Assembly (NCBI GenBank): GCA_938045295.1
Contig: CALINO010000038.1
Coordinates: 1 to 53,288 of the forward strand
Length of the DNA: 53,288 bases
Direction of reading: 5' to 3'
Source: an uncultured Arenicella sp.
Lineage (GTDB): Bacteria > Pseudomonadota > Gammaproteobacteria > Arenicellales > Arenicellaceae
Part shown: piece after piece, positions 36,420-45,548 of the stretch
Layout: every line of letters starts with the position of its first letter
Position numbering within the stretch: position 1 is the stretch's first letter
Position numbers and translations under genes: made by a program
Notes under the pieces: model-generated
The model's database searches: none
Seen by the model: the letters and a program-made list of their open reading frames with translations, nothing else
Told to the model about the DNA's origin: nothing

Positions 36420-37706
36420 TTAACCTTCGTAGAGTATCTTCCAAACGCCACTTTCATTGCGCTTCCAGTACTGCTGTTTGCGCACCACACCTTCATAGTT
36501 ATTGCTTAAATAACTCTGCGTATAGTTAACCACAAACATGTCGTTTTCTCCTGGGTAGGAAAATAAATCGTTCACCTTAAGGTCAATTTGAATAAAGGTT
36601 TTAGATTTATTCACGGCGCGCTTTTTTTGCGCCCAACTGGAAAAGCTAGCGGCGCCGAAATTCAATTTGTTTTGCGTATAGTGCGATAAATAGGCCGACG
36701 TATCCAAACTTTCCCAATCGGTTTTCCATTTGTCCAATATGGCCAAAAACTCGGTTCGGCGCTGAACCAATTGATCTCGATCAACCCAATTAATTCGATC
36801 ACTTAAAATAACCGGAGTGCGAGCTTCAGCACTCACAAATTGAGCCGCATCAAGCAAATCATCGTTGCTTAACACAAAACAGCCTTCGCTTGTCCATGGC
36901 GCTCTGGCGTAGGTCGTAGACGGCGTGCCATGCAACCAAATGCCATAACCGGTTCTTTTCAAAAAGCGGTCATAACGATTGGGGTAATTAACCGGGAAAG
37001 CGCCTTTACCGTATAAGTCTGGCAGCCTTTTGCCCTCGATATATCGATTAACATGGTAAACGCCAACTGGCGTCTTGTTGTCGCCTTCGACTTGCTTGCC
37101 GTACCCAGCGGAACCTACCGACATATAATAATCGCGTACCAGCTCTGGACGGCCATCGTTATTTTCATACACGTACAAACGACCCTGCTTCAGATCAGCC
37201 ACCAACACATAAGGGTGATCGCCAATCTCAATCAACGATTCGGGCAGTTTCTGATGAGCGTTGACGTCTTGTTGCTGATGGTGCTCCCAACGTACTTTCA
37301 ATTGGTGTGTTAACCCGGCCAATTCTTTTTCAGGCAACGGAGAGCCTGCACCAACATCTGAAAAACCGCCGCCCATGGCCTTTAATATATCCGCTCTTAG
37401 GAAATGACCAATTCGGCTCTTAGGAAATTCTTGAATATGCGCATTAACAAGCGCCAACGCTGAACTCAACTCGCCTGCTTGTAACTTGCTCAACACTTCG
37501 ATAATCGCCGGTTCATATTCGCGATTTGCTTCTAACGCATGCACACTTTTAGATAAGGCAAGCGCGGCTGACAAGGCGGGCTGTTCAACGCTTGTTTGCG
37601 CAACACCATGCCCACCCACAGTAAGCAGCAGTGGAAATAGCAATGCATTACGCGCTATGCGTTGCGCAAAACGAGTTTTTTTCAAACTAACTACGCCGTT
37701 ATTCAT
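36420..37706 (-). CDS. L,D-transpeptidase with C-terminal NTF2-like domain
   Basis: A 428-aa exported YkuD-domain enzyme. An N-terminal signal (NALLFPLLLTVGGHGVA) is followed by a helical region (45-150) and the catalytic domain (about 165-295) with HGTPSTTYARAPWTSEGCF, giving His and the active Cys near residue 271. The last about 110 residues (WKTDWESLDTSAYLSHY) form an NTF2-like domain shared with two other proteins here. Overall plan resembles YafK-like L,D-transpeptidases, which include enzymes that cross-link peptidoglycan and some that release lipoproteins; which applies is not evident. Begins 6 nt after the upstream TPR gene. Confidence 0.9.
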   Translation of the reverse strand: MNNGVVSLKKTRFAQRIARNALLFPLLLTVGGHGVAQTSVEQPALSAALALSKSVHALEANREYEPAIIEVLSKLQAGELSSALALVNAHIQEFPKSRIGHFLRADILKAMGGGFSDVGAGSPLPEKELAGLTHQLKVRWEHHQQQDVNAHQKLPESLIEIGDHPYVLVADLKQGRLYVYENNDGRPELVRDYYMSVGSAGYGKQVEGDNKTPVGVYHVNRYIEGKRLPDLYGKGAFPVNYPNRYDRFLKRTGYGIWLHGTPSTTYARAPWTSEGCFVLSNDDLLDAAQFVSAEARTPVILSDRINWVDRDQLVQRRTEFLAILDKWKTDWESLDTSAYLSHYTQNKLNFGAASFSSWAQKKRAVNKSKTFIQIDLKVNDLFSYPGENDMFVVNYTQSYLSNNYEGVVRKQQYWKRNESGVWKILYEG

Positions 37707-37712
37707 AATTCA

Positions 37713-39185
37713 TCACAAGCTAACAATTCTTTCACTAATAATCTTAGCCGACGACCAATCTTGGTTCTCAGAAATAGCATAAGAAATTTGCTTCACAATA
37801 GAATCATCTAATGTATCAGAACGATAGTTTTGCGTGAAAGTAACCGCAAAGCCTTGAGTTGTTTTCTCCACATTGAAGTTGCTAACCGTTACCTGAATGA
37901 ATTTTTTATTCGTCAAACGAACACGGCGCTGATCTGCCCACGTTTTGTGGCTTTGATTTTCACTTGAGGAGTAATCACTCACATAATAACTAAGATAACG
38001 CGGCACATCTTGAGATGACCAAGAGCTGGCCCAGGCTTGCACCAATGCGATGGCGGTCTGCGTTTGATTTTCGCTCAAAGGCTGTTTTTTAGGTGGCTCA
38101 GTGCTCACTTGAGGAGCAATCGCCGGCGTGGTGCTTGCCGGTGTGGTGGTTAATGGCGCCTGAGTACTATTCTCATTAGAAGCCACCACCTGTGCAGCCG
38201 CCGTTTGCGCGGCCACAAGCTGGCGTGTCAAATCTTCATTTTGCGCACTTAACTCAGTCAACTGCTTCTGCAAGCCCTGTAATGCAGATTCAGAATTACC
38301 CAACTCAATACGCATTTTAGCCAACAAATCGCTTTCTGCTTTTTCCGCTTGGCTTTGCATGTTCGACAGCTGAGCTTGTGCCAATTCAGCTTGTTGGGCT
38401 TTGGCATCAAGCTGGGTCTGCATGGCTGAAAGTTGCTGCTGATACTCTAACTTAGAGGTTTCCGCCGATTCCTGAGTTTGTTGCAGTTCAACCTTTAACT
38501 TTTTAAGCTGCGGCTCAATCGCTACCGCCGCCGATTGCAAATTTTGCTGTTGCTCTAAGGCATCGGAAAGCTTTTTAACTTGTTGCGTAAGCTCAAAATC
38601 CGTCGCCAGCTGGGCGGATGTAGGCAGAGACACTTGCTCTGCAGTCACCTCACCCGATTCTAATGCGTTTTTATAGGCTTGCGCCGCCAAGGCTCCGTGC
38701 ACTTTATTAATGCTGTCAAACAACAGCTGAGTACTTTGATTGGCCCGAGTACCTTGAGCTAAGGTGCTACGCGCCTGCTCTAAATCACCGCGATTAGCGT
38801 AAGCCGCCGCTAGGTTCACATAGGGCTCAACAAAATTAGGAAACTCTTCGGTCAATGCCTTATACATTTCAATGGCTTGATCTTCATCACCTTGCACAAG
38901 CTTCTGATTAGCTTGTGTAAAACGAGCACTGAGATCTTCACTCTGAGCTTGACTTAATGTCACAGGGTTTGAAGCGGCTTGCGCCAATGCAGCAAAGCTG
39001 CCCGAAACTATTCTTTTCGCTCCTTGCTCAATATCAGTGCTTGCCAGTTCTGACGTGCCATTCTCTGACACTTGCGATTCAGCATTCTGTGAATCTGAAT
39101 TTGGCGAGTCACCCAATGGCAACAACCACACAGCTAATAAGCCTAATGCAGCGACTGCCAGAATATTTTTTGGTATTTTTCCCAT
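37713..39185 (-). CDS. Membrane-anchored TPR/coiled-coil protein with NTF2-like domain
   Basis: A 490-aa protein with one N-terminal membrane helix (ILAVAALGLLAVWLL), TPR-like helices (about 95-150: DQAIEMYKALTEEFPNFVEPYVNLAAAYANRG, written in part), a long Gln/Ala/Lys coiled coil (about 195-325), a Thr/Pro linker and a C-terminal domain beginning VQAWASSWSSQDVPRYLSYY that matches the end of the L,D-transpeptidase. It probably scaffolds or regulates that enzyme in the periplasm. Same strand, 6 nt upstream of it. Confidence 0.78.
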   Translation of the reverse strand: MGKIPKNILAVAALGLLAVWLLPLGDSPNSDSQNAESQVSENGTSELASTDIEQGAKRIVSGSFAALAQAASNPVTLSQAQSEDLSARFTQANQKLVQGDEDQAIEMYKALTEEFPNFVEPYVNLAAAYANRGDLEQARSTLAQGTRANQSTQLLFDSINKVHGALAAQAYKNALESGEVTAEQVSLPTSAQLATDFELTQQVKKLSDALEQQQNLQSAAVAIEPQLKKLKVELQQTQESAETSKLEYQQQLSAMQTQLDAKAQQAELAQAQLSNMQSQAEKAESDLLAKMRIELGNSESALQGLQKQLTELSAQNEDLTRQLVAAQTAAAQVVASNENSTQAPLTTTPASTTPAIAPQVSTEPPKKQPLSENQTQTAIALVQAWASSWSSQDVPRYLSYYVSDYSSSENQSHKTWADQRRVRLTNKKFIQVTVSNFNVEKTTQGFAVTFTQNYRSDTLDDSIVKQISYAISENQDWSSAKIISERIVSL

Positions 39186-39369
39186 TGATTGCTTAAATTA
39201 TCTACGACTACTTCCGATCTATTTTTATTATAATAGTTTTCCTAAACCCAAGTGTTCTAGCGTATGAACCCATTTAGCCCCGAAGTTTAAACCAGTTCAC
39301 CGCTAGTGTCTTGTTTTGAGACCCTATCACACTTGCCTTCATGGCAAATTTTAGCATTTTTTATATTAA

Positions 39370-42072
39370 TTAATGCGCTGCTGCCCAGTTTATAGCGGCA
39401 CCCGCTTCCACCAATAATGGCACATCAAGCTGAGTCACATTTTGCATGATTTCGCACACCTTGTCGCTAACGCTTTCAACACACGATTCTTTTACTTCAA
39501 ACACCAGCTCATCGTGCACTTGCATCACCATTTTAATGTCACTTTGACCCACTAACCACTGGTCCACCTCGATCATCGCCATTTTTATAATATCGGCGGC
39601 CGTTCCCTGCATTGGCGCATTGATTGCCGTGCGCTCAGCGTATTGACGCATATTGTGATTCTTAGATTTGATATCAGGCAGATATAAGCGACGGCCAAAT
39701 ACGGTTTCCACATACCCCATTTCATGCGCGAATTCGCGCGTACTTTGCATATACTCTTTAACTCCAGGGTAGCGCTCAAAGTACGCATCAATGTAATTTT
39801 GCGCTTGCTTTCGCTCCACATTGATTTGCTTAGCCAAGCCGAATGCCGACATACCGTAAATTAAACCAAAGTTAACCGCTTTAGCGTGCCGACGCTGCTC
39901 ATCCGATACTTCATCAAGCGGGGCATCAAAAATTTCAGCGGCAGTAGCACGGTGAATATCTAGGTTGTGCTTGAAGGCGTGCACAAGCGTTGAATCACCA
40001 GATAAATGCGCCATGATACGCAATTCAATTTGCGAATAGTCCGCGGCCAAGATCATGGAGCCAGGCTCAGCAATAAAGGCTTCTCGAATACGCCGCCCTT
40101 CGGCGGTACGAATAGGAATGTTCTGCAAATTAGGGTCACTTGACGACAGCCTGCCGGTTGCCGCAACGGCTTGATGATAAGACGTGTGCACGCGCCCAGT
40201 GCGTGAGTTAATCATCGTTGGCAATTTGTCGGTGTAAGTGGACTTCAACTTACCCAAGCTGCGGTGCTCTAAAATCAACCGTGGCAACTCATGCTCAAGC
40301 GATAATTCTTGCAACACGTCTTCGGCGGTCGATGGCGCGCCTTTGGGCGTTTTTTTCAAAATTGGCAAACCCATGCGCTCATACAGAACCTCTTGAATTT
40401 GCTTAGGCGAGGCTAAGTTAAACTCCCCTTGTGCAAGCTCATAAGCCGTTTGCTCTGCCTTTTGCATGCTCATAGCCAACTCTTGGCTTTGCTGCAATAA
40501 CATGCTGTCGTCAATCAATACACCGCAATCTTCCATGCGTGAAAGCACTGGCACCAGTGGCATTTCCAAGGTATTAAACACTCGATGTAAGGTGGGCTTT
40601 GCGGTTAACAACGGCATAATTTGATGATGCAATCGCAAGGTCACGTCGGCATCTTCAGCGGCATAATGCCCAGCCTTTTCAAGATCAACTTGATCAAAGG
40701 TGACCTGCGCCTTACCTTTGCCCGCCACTTGTGAAAACGGCACTGGCGTATGACCTAAGTACTTTTCAGATAAGGTGTCCATGTCATGCCGTGAGCTGAC
40801 ACTGTCTAATACGTACGATTCAAGCATGGTATCAAATGCCACGCCTTGCAAGCGTATGCCGTAATTGGCCAACACGCTCATGTCGTATTTTAAATTTTGC
40901 CCAATTTTGGGCATCTCTGCCGATTCCAATAACGGCTTCAGCTTAGCCAACACCCAATCTCGATCCAGCTGTTCGGGCGCGCCCATATAGCTGTGAGCCA
41001 CTGGCACGTACGCGGCATGACCAGAGTCAACCGCAAACGACACCCCAACCAACTCCGCTTGCTGAGCGTTAACTGACGTGGTTTCGGTATCAAACGCAAA
41101 ACCTTCACTGTTGCTTAACAGCGCCAGCCATTTTTCAAACGCTTGTTGCTCTAAAACGGTCTCGTAATCACCCGGCTTAAACGCCGCAATGACCGGGTCG
41201 TCTGAAGAGCTCAATGATTCGCCCATCTCACTCAACCACTTCTTAAATTGCAACGCTTGGTAAATTTCGATTAGCGCATCTTTGTCTGGCTCGCCTTGAG
41301 ACAAGTCTGTTAATGGAACCTCAAGCTCCATAGAAGAACGAATCGTGACCAGCTCTTTTGATAGCGGCAACTGCGGAATAAAGTCACGCAAGTTCTCGCC
41401 GACTTTACCGCCTATCTTGTCGGCGTTGTCAATAATGTTATCGAGCGTTTCATATTCTAGCAGCCACTTCACCGCTGTTTTAGGCCCCACCTTAGGAACC
41501 CCGGGCACATTATCCGAGGTGTCGCCCATTAACGCTAAGTAATCAATAATTTGGTCAGGCCGCACACCAAATTTTTCCACCACGCCAGCCTCATCAACGA
41601 TGACTTTCTTCATGGTATCAATCAGGCTTATATTGCTGTTAACAATCTGCGCCAAATCTTTATCACCGCTGGCCACCAGCACCGTACTACCTTGATCACT
41701 GGCTTGAACAGCGTAAGCGCCAATCACATCATCGGCCTCTACGCCGGGCGTAGCAATTAATGGAATGCCCAGTGCTTTAACCCCTTTGTGAACGTATTCA
41801 ATTTGGCTACGCAACTCATCTGGCATGGGCGGGCGGTTGGCCTTGTAGTCTTCGTAGAGCTCATGACGGAAGTTTTTTCCTTTGGCATCGAAAATTGCCA
41901 CAATATTAGAATTTGGGTATTCCAACATCAGGCTTTTGATCATGTTCATAATGCCAAACACAGCGCCTGTGGGCTGCCCATCGCTGGTTTGCATACGCTT
42001 TAGTTGCGGCACATAGAATGCACGATATAAGTACGATGAACCGTCAATCAATATCAGCTTGGGGTGTTCCAT
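39370..42072 (-). CDS. polA: DNA polymerase I
   Basis: Repair and Okazaki-fragment polymerase, about 900 aa. The 5'-3' exonuclease domain starts LILIDGSSYLYRAF; the proofreading domain keeps its acids (FDTETTS, NLKYDMSVL, HYAAEDADV); polymerase motifs A (ILAADYSQIELRIMAHLSG), B (RRHAKAVNFGLIYGMSAFG) and C (MQVHDELVFEV) are intact. ATG 42072 (MEHPKLILIDGSS) is preferred over 42117 because it matches the family start. Divergent from the DUF2782 gene, a common arrangement. Confidence 0.96.
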   Translation of the reverse strand: MEHPKLILIDGSSYLYRAFYVPQLKRMQTSDGQPTGAVFGIMNMIKSLMLEYPNSNIVAIFDAKGKNFRHELYEDYKANRPPMPDELRSQIEYVHKGVKALGIPLIATPGVEADDVIGAYAVQASDQGSTVLVASGDKDLAQIVNSNISLIDTMKKVIVDEAGVVEKFGVRPDQIIDYLALMGDTSDNVPGVPKVGPKTAVKWLLEYETLDNIIDNADKIGGKVGENLRDFIPQLPLSKELVTIRSSMELEVPLTDLSQGEPDKDALIEIYQALQFKKWLSEMGESLSSSDDPVIAAFKPGDYETVLEQQAFEKWLALLSNSEGFAFDTETTSVNAQQAELVGVSFAVDSGHAAYVPVAHSYMGAPEQLDRDWVLAKLKPLLESAEMPKIGQNLKYDMSVLANYGIRLQGVAFDTMLESYVLDSVSSRHDMDTLSEKYLGHTPVPFSQVAGKGKAQVTFDQVDLEKAGHYAAEDADVTLRLHHQIMPLLTAKPTLHRVFNTLEMPLVPVLSRMEDCGVLIDDSMLLQQSQELAMSMQKAEQTAYELAQGEFNLASPKQIQEVLYERMGLPILKKTPKGAPSTAEDVLQELSLEHELPRLILEHRSLGKLKSTYTDKLPTMINSRTGRVHTSYHQAVAATGRLSSSDPNLQNIPIRTAEGRRIREAFIAEPGSMILAADYSQIELRIMAHLSGDSTLVHAFKHNLDIHRATAAEIFDAPLDEVSDEQRRHAKAVNFGLIYGMSAFGLAKQINVERKQAQNYIDAYFERYPGVKEYMQSTREFAHEMGYVETVFGRRLYLPDIKSKNHNMRQYAERTAINAPMQGTAADIIKMAMIEVDQWLVGQSDIKMVMQVHDELVFEVKESCVESVSDKVCEIMQNVTQLDVPLLVEAGAAINWAAAH

Positions 42073-42247
42073 AATCAAAATAGTGTCTAAAATTTCAGAA
42101 AAAAGAGAGCCAGCCATATCAGGAGTGCGTCACAGGCCAGCATCAATTACCGCCCCGTTAGCATTGCCAATGCTGTCAAATCAGCCGCGTATGATACCAT
42201 GATGGAAAGTCAACAAACGCACGAGGAGCCAAAAGGGGCTGAGTCAT

Positions 42248-42679
42248 ATGAAAAGTTATACAAAAACACTGAATCACTCATCCGCACGGCCTTTAATTAC
42301 TGTGCTTTTGTTGACCCTATTGTTTAACGTTCATGCATTTGCACAAACCGCCCCACCTCCAGCTTTGGGTGAAAACACAAAAGGCGAGCCAGCACTGGAT
42401 GAACTTAAACCGATTAATTCACTGGACACCAAGCCCAGCACTAATGCAAAATCCGGCACCGATGATAAATCAAAATCATTGGCTGACAATTTGCTAGGCG
42501 AAGCCACCATTACCGAGTCACGTCGTGAAAGTGGCCAGGTTTATCAAATAGAATTGGAGCATTCGTCAGGCTCTAAACAATACATTGATGACGCCGACGC
42601 TGATGGGCAGCTCACACCCGATAATAATGCTGTGGAAGACACGCCGAATATTGCAAAATGGAAACTAGGTTCTTGGTAA
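42248..42679 (+). CDS. DUF2782 family exported protein
   Basis: A 143-aa protein with a signal peptide (TVLLLTLLFNVHAFA) and a short conserved region near the C-terminus: EATITESRRESGQVYQIELE, then YIDDADADGQL and a WKLGSW end. This fits DUF2782, a small family usually found beside polA in gammaproteobacteria, as here. The linker (35-80) is low complexity. Function is not known. The stop overlaps the next gene by 22 nt. Confidence 0.72.
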   Translation: MKSYTKTLNHSSARPLITVLLLTLLFNVHAFAQTAPPPALGENTKGEPALDELKPINSLDTKPSTNAKSGTDDKSKSLADNLLGEATITESRRESGQVYQIELEHSSGSKQYIDDADADGQLTPDNNAVEDTPNIAKWKLGSW

Positions 42680-43128
42680 AAACAATCGCCGCTACGGTTC
42701 TCGTAGCCACCGCACTGCTGGGCTTTAATACGGCCACTATTGTGTCGGCCAAAGAGCGGCAAGACCTGCGCTTATACCGCGTTAACAAAGACGGTATTTC
42801 AGATCGTTTTTGGTTTACCCGAGGCAAAGCACGCAACCCTGGCTGCCATAATATTTTCAAAAAGTCGCGCCTGCATCGCGCGGTTCAATACGGCTACCCA
42901 GTGTGCTACATATTTAGTAAAAAGAATTGCCCACTTGAATCCGCTCTAACCTTTACCCGAGAAGACGAAGACACTCCTCAACTAGCGCTATCTCAAGGCT
43001 ACAGCTGGTTCACAGTGAGCGAACATAAGCGCGGTGAACGCGTTAAGAGTTGGCATTGTGGCGACCCGATTACTGAACTTGAGCAACAACAAGTCGAATT
43101 GAACGCTCAGAATACGGATGAGCAATAA
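42658..43128 (+). CDS. Exported cysteine-containing protein of unknown function
   Basis: A 156-aa product that begins inside the end of the DUF2782 gene (ATG 42658). N-terminal signal: KTIAATVLVATALLGF, cleaved near SA-KE. The mature protein has four cysteines (GCHNIFKK, VCYIFSKKNC, WHCGD) that could form two disulfides in the periplasm, with many basic residues early and an acidic tail. No family is recognised. Coupling to DUF2782 by overlap supports expression. Confidence 0.65.
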   Translation: METRFLVKTIAATVLVATALLGFNTATIVSAKERQDLRLYRVNKDGISDRFWFTRGKARNPGCHNIFKKSRLHRAVQYGYPVCYIFSKKNCPLESALTFTREDEDTPQLALSQGYSWFTVSEHKRGERVKSWHCGDPITELEQQQVELNAQNTDEQ

Positions 43129-43197
43129 CACTCTCGAACCGCAATACACCCACAAATGGTAAAAGCCCGCGGTAGATGGCAAAAGAGCCCCGAAGTG

Positions 43198-44301
43198 TTA
43201 TTCGGTTTTATGCTCTAAAGCCAGATAATCGTGCGATTGCATTTCTTGTAAGCGACTCATGGTTCGTTGAAACTCAAACGCATTTCGCGTGCCAGCGTAT
43301 AAATCGGCGACGCCCACATCCGCGGCAATAATCAATTTCACATTATGATCGTAGAACACGTCGATCATATTAATAAAACGTCGAGCTTGATCTTCTTTCA
43401 AACGATCCATAACCGGCACACCCGACAACAGTATTGAATGAAAACACACGGCTAATTCTATGTAATCGGCTTGCGATCTTGGGCCATCACACAGTTCTAA
43501 AAAGTCAAACCAAATGACCCCATCAGCGCGGCGAATGAATTGTAGCTGGCGCCCTTCAACTTCAATACTGGCATCAGCCACGCCTTGATCGGGAGCCAGA
43601 TGGTCAAAGTTGTATTGCATGCCTTGTTGAGCCGCTTCATTTTGCGGCGTAAAGTACGTTTCCGCCTTGTCTAAAAAACGCAAACGGTAATCAATGCCTG
43701 AGTCGATGTTAACCACATCAGTGAATTGGTAAATCATGTCGATGGCCGGCAAAAACAATTCACGCTGCAAACCGCCCTTGTACAAGTTTTTTGGCTCCAC
43801 ATTACTGGTAGCCACCAAGCTTACGCCATGCGCAAACAACACCTTCATTAATCGAGCTAAAATAACGGCGTCGGCAACGTCGTGCACCACAAATTCATCA
43901 AAACACAAGACTCGGGTTTCTTGCGCTAAGCGCTCGCCGATAATCACCAAGGGGTCGCTTTGATGACGCAACTGCTTGCGTTCGGCGTGTACTCGGTGCA
44001 TAAATCGATGAAAGTGCATTCGCCGCTTTTGTTCAAACGGCAAACAATCGAAGAAGGTGTCAACCAAATAGGTCTTACCACGCCCCACGCCACCCCAAAA
44101 ATACAGCCCTTGAACTGGGCGCTGAGGTTTGTCTTTTTTAAGCCCAATTTTACTGAAAAAACTGACCGGTTCTGGCTTAAAATTAACCAAATCATCGTAC
44201 AGCCTCTGTAAATTTTCCACGGCAAGCTGCTGCGCCGGATCGGCTTCAAAATCAGGCTTTTCTAAATCTTCTTGGTAACGAGAAAGTGGCGTATGACCCA
44301 T
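43198..44301 (-). CDS. zapE: Cell division ATPase ZapE (AFG1 family)
   Basis: AAA+-like ATPase of 367 aa; ZapE associates with the Z-ring in E. coli. It starts SRYQEDLEKPDF, and has Walker A FWGGVGRGKTYLVDTF, RMHFHRFMHRVH, Walker B RVLCFDEFVVHDVADAVIL, VATSNVEPKNLYKGGLQRE and DVFYDHNVKLIIAADV. All are typical of AFG1/YhcM. Divergent from the carbonic anhydrase gene by 68 nt. Confidence 0.96.
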   Translation of the reverse strand: MGHTPLSRYQEDLEKPDFEADPAQQLAVENLQRLYDDLVNFKPEPVSFFSKIGLKKDKPQRPVQGLYFWGGVGRGKTYLVDTFFDCLPFEQKRRMHFHRFMHRVHAERKQLRHQSDPLVIIGERLAQETRVLCFDEFVVHDVADAVILARLMKVLFAHGVSLVATSNVEPKNLYKGGLQRELFLPAIDMIYQFTDVVNIDSGIDYRLRFLDKAETYFTPQNEAAQQGMQYNFDHLAPDQGVADASIEVEGRQLQFIRRADGVIWFDFLELCDGPRSQADYIELAVCFHSILLSGVPVMDRLKEDQARRFINMIDVFYDHNVKLIIAADVGVADLYAGTRNAFEFQRTMSRLQEMQSHDYLALEHKTE

Positions 44302-44369
44302 ACAAAAGCTTACTATATGATTTATATTTTCGCGCAGTGTAACTCAAACAAAGCCAACCACTAAACGCT

Positions 44370-44918
44370 ATGAACTCAAAAACAACCATTCAAGGTAATA
44401 TTTTACCTTACCGCGGCATCTTGCCAAGCATTCACCCCAGCGTCTTTGTCGCTCAAAATGCCACTATAATTGGCGACACCACCATCGCCGAAGATGCCAG
44501 CATTTGGTATGGCTGCGTGCTGCGAGGCGATGTGAACGATATTCGTATTGGCAAGCGCACCAACATTCAAGACATGACCATGATTCATTGCGCCGAACTT
44601 GGCCAAGGCACTTATTTGGGTGATGACATTACAGTCGGCCACAGTGCCGTGCTGCACGCCTGCACCGTTGAAGACAACGCCCTGATTGGCATTCAAGCCT
44701 GCGTAATGGATGACTGCATTATTGAAAATGGCGCCATTGTTGCCGCCGGGGCCTTAGTAACGCCGGGTAAAATCGTCAAAGCTGGCGAAGTCTGGGCTGG
44801 CAGCCCAGCCAAAAAAATTCGCGATGTGTCTGAGAAAGATTTGTCTTTTCTAGCAATAAACCGTGAACGCTACGTTCGTTTGGCTCATGAGTATCGCGCA
44901 GAGCAATACGGAGAATAG
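44370..44918 (+). CDS. Gamma-type carbonic anhydrase (YrdA-like)
   Basis: Left-handed beta-helix hexapeptide protein of 182 aa. The metal-binding histidines are placed as in the family (MTMIHCAE and ITVGHSAVLHA), with the hexapeptide rhythm from IHPSVFVAQNATIIGD onward and SPAKKIRDV at the end. Catalysis of CO2 hydration in YrdA-like members is often weak or unproven. tspO starts 3 nt after the stop. Confidence 0.92.
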   Translation: MNSKTTIQGNILPYRGILPSIHPSVFVAQNATIIGDTTIAEDASIWYGCVLRGDVNDIRIGKRTNIQDMTMIHCAELGQGTYLGDDITVGHSAVLHACTVEDNALIGIQACVMDDCIIENGAIVAAGALVTPGKIVKAGEVWAGSPAKKIRDVSEKDLSFLAINRERYVRLAHEYRAEQYGE

Positions 44919-44921
44919 ACC

Positions 44922-45395
44922 TTGAAGCTAAAAACAACATTGTCACAACCGGCCTCATTCTATGTTCTGTGTTTGCTGGTTTTTTTATTCGGTGGCTTAT
45001 TTCAACCCGGTGACTGGTACACGCAACTGAATAAAGCACCATGGACACCGCCCAACCTTGCTTTTCCTATCGCTTGGACCATTCTGTATGTAATGATTGC
45101 TATTGTTGGTCACCAAATTTCAAAATTGGGTGACTCGTCATTATTAATCTTATGGTTCTTACAACTTGGCGTTAACGCCCTATGGTCTTGGGTGTTTTTT
45201 GGCCAAAATTGGACAGTTGTCGGCTTAATTGACCTACTGCTGCTGTTCTTGATTGTGGCTATTATGGCGTATCGTTTAGCAACAATGAACTCGAACACGG
45301 TGAACACCAAATTAACGGCGTGGCTACTGGCGCCTTACCTAGTTTGGCTCAGCCTAGCAACGTCATTAAACGCCTTTATTGTGTTAAATAATTAG
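44922..45395 (+). CDS. tspO: TspO/MBR family tryptophan-rich membrane protein
   Basis: Five-helix membrane protein of 157 aa that binds porphyrins and other small ligands in related bacteria. Characteristic residues: WYTQLNKAPWTPPNLAFPIAWTILY near the first loop (in part), NALWSWVFFGQ and a Trp/Leu-rich end. Its start is an unusual TTG (44922), supported by GGAG about 8 nt upstream and 3-nt spacing from the carbonic anhydrase gene. Its 3' side has two palindromes, then a strong terminator. Confidence 0.93.
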   Translation: MKLKTTLSQPASFYVLCLLVFLFGGLFQPGDWYTQLNKAPWTPPNLAFPIAWTILYVMIAIVGHQISKLGDSSLLILWFLQLGVNALWSWVFFGQNWTVVGLIDLLLLFLIVAIMAYRLATMNSNTVNTKLTAWLLAPYLVWLSLATSLNAFIVLNN

Positions 45396-45414
45396 CCAAT
45401 GCGCGACTTAGTTA

Positions 45415-45427
45415 AGATACGGTATCT
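45415..45427. promoter_or_regulatory. Palindrome AGATAC-G-GTATCT
   Basis: Perfect inverted repeat with a single central base, 19 bp after the tspO stop, directly before a longer palindrome. Function unknown. Confidence 0.6.
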
Positions 45428-45431
45428 ACTA

Positions 45432-45453
45432 ACCATTACTGCGCAGTAATGGT
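45432..45453. promoter_or_regulatory. 22-bp perfect palindrome after tspO
   Basis: ACCATTACTGC joined to its exact reverse complement, no spacer. Centres of this and the preceding palindrome are about 21.5 bp apart. A hairpin with no loop is unlikely; a protein-binding site or recombination remnant is more plausible. Confidence 0.65.
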
Positions 45454-45503
45454 GCCGAATAATGATGAGTGAAAAATAGGTTAGGAAGAAGAACCAGGAA
45501 GTG

Positions 45504-45548
45504 AAAAACTGAGAAGCCCAAAGCAGTTGGACTCTCTCAGTTTTTTTT
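45504..45548 (+). terminator. Terminator of the carbonic anhydrase-tspO transcript
   Basis: AAAAACTGAGA pairs with TCTCAGTTTTT; the loop continues with AG/CCAA against TTGG/CT. Eight T follow the stem start. Confidence 0.9.

Noticed and set aside
42164-42195. Promoter TTGCCA/TATGAT for DUF2782
   Set aside because: The spacer is 20 bp, too long for a confident sigma-70 call.
42740-42949. 69-aa ORF inside the exported Cys protein gene
   Set aside because: Out of frame with the better-supported signal-peptide gene and without a start context.
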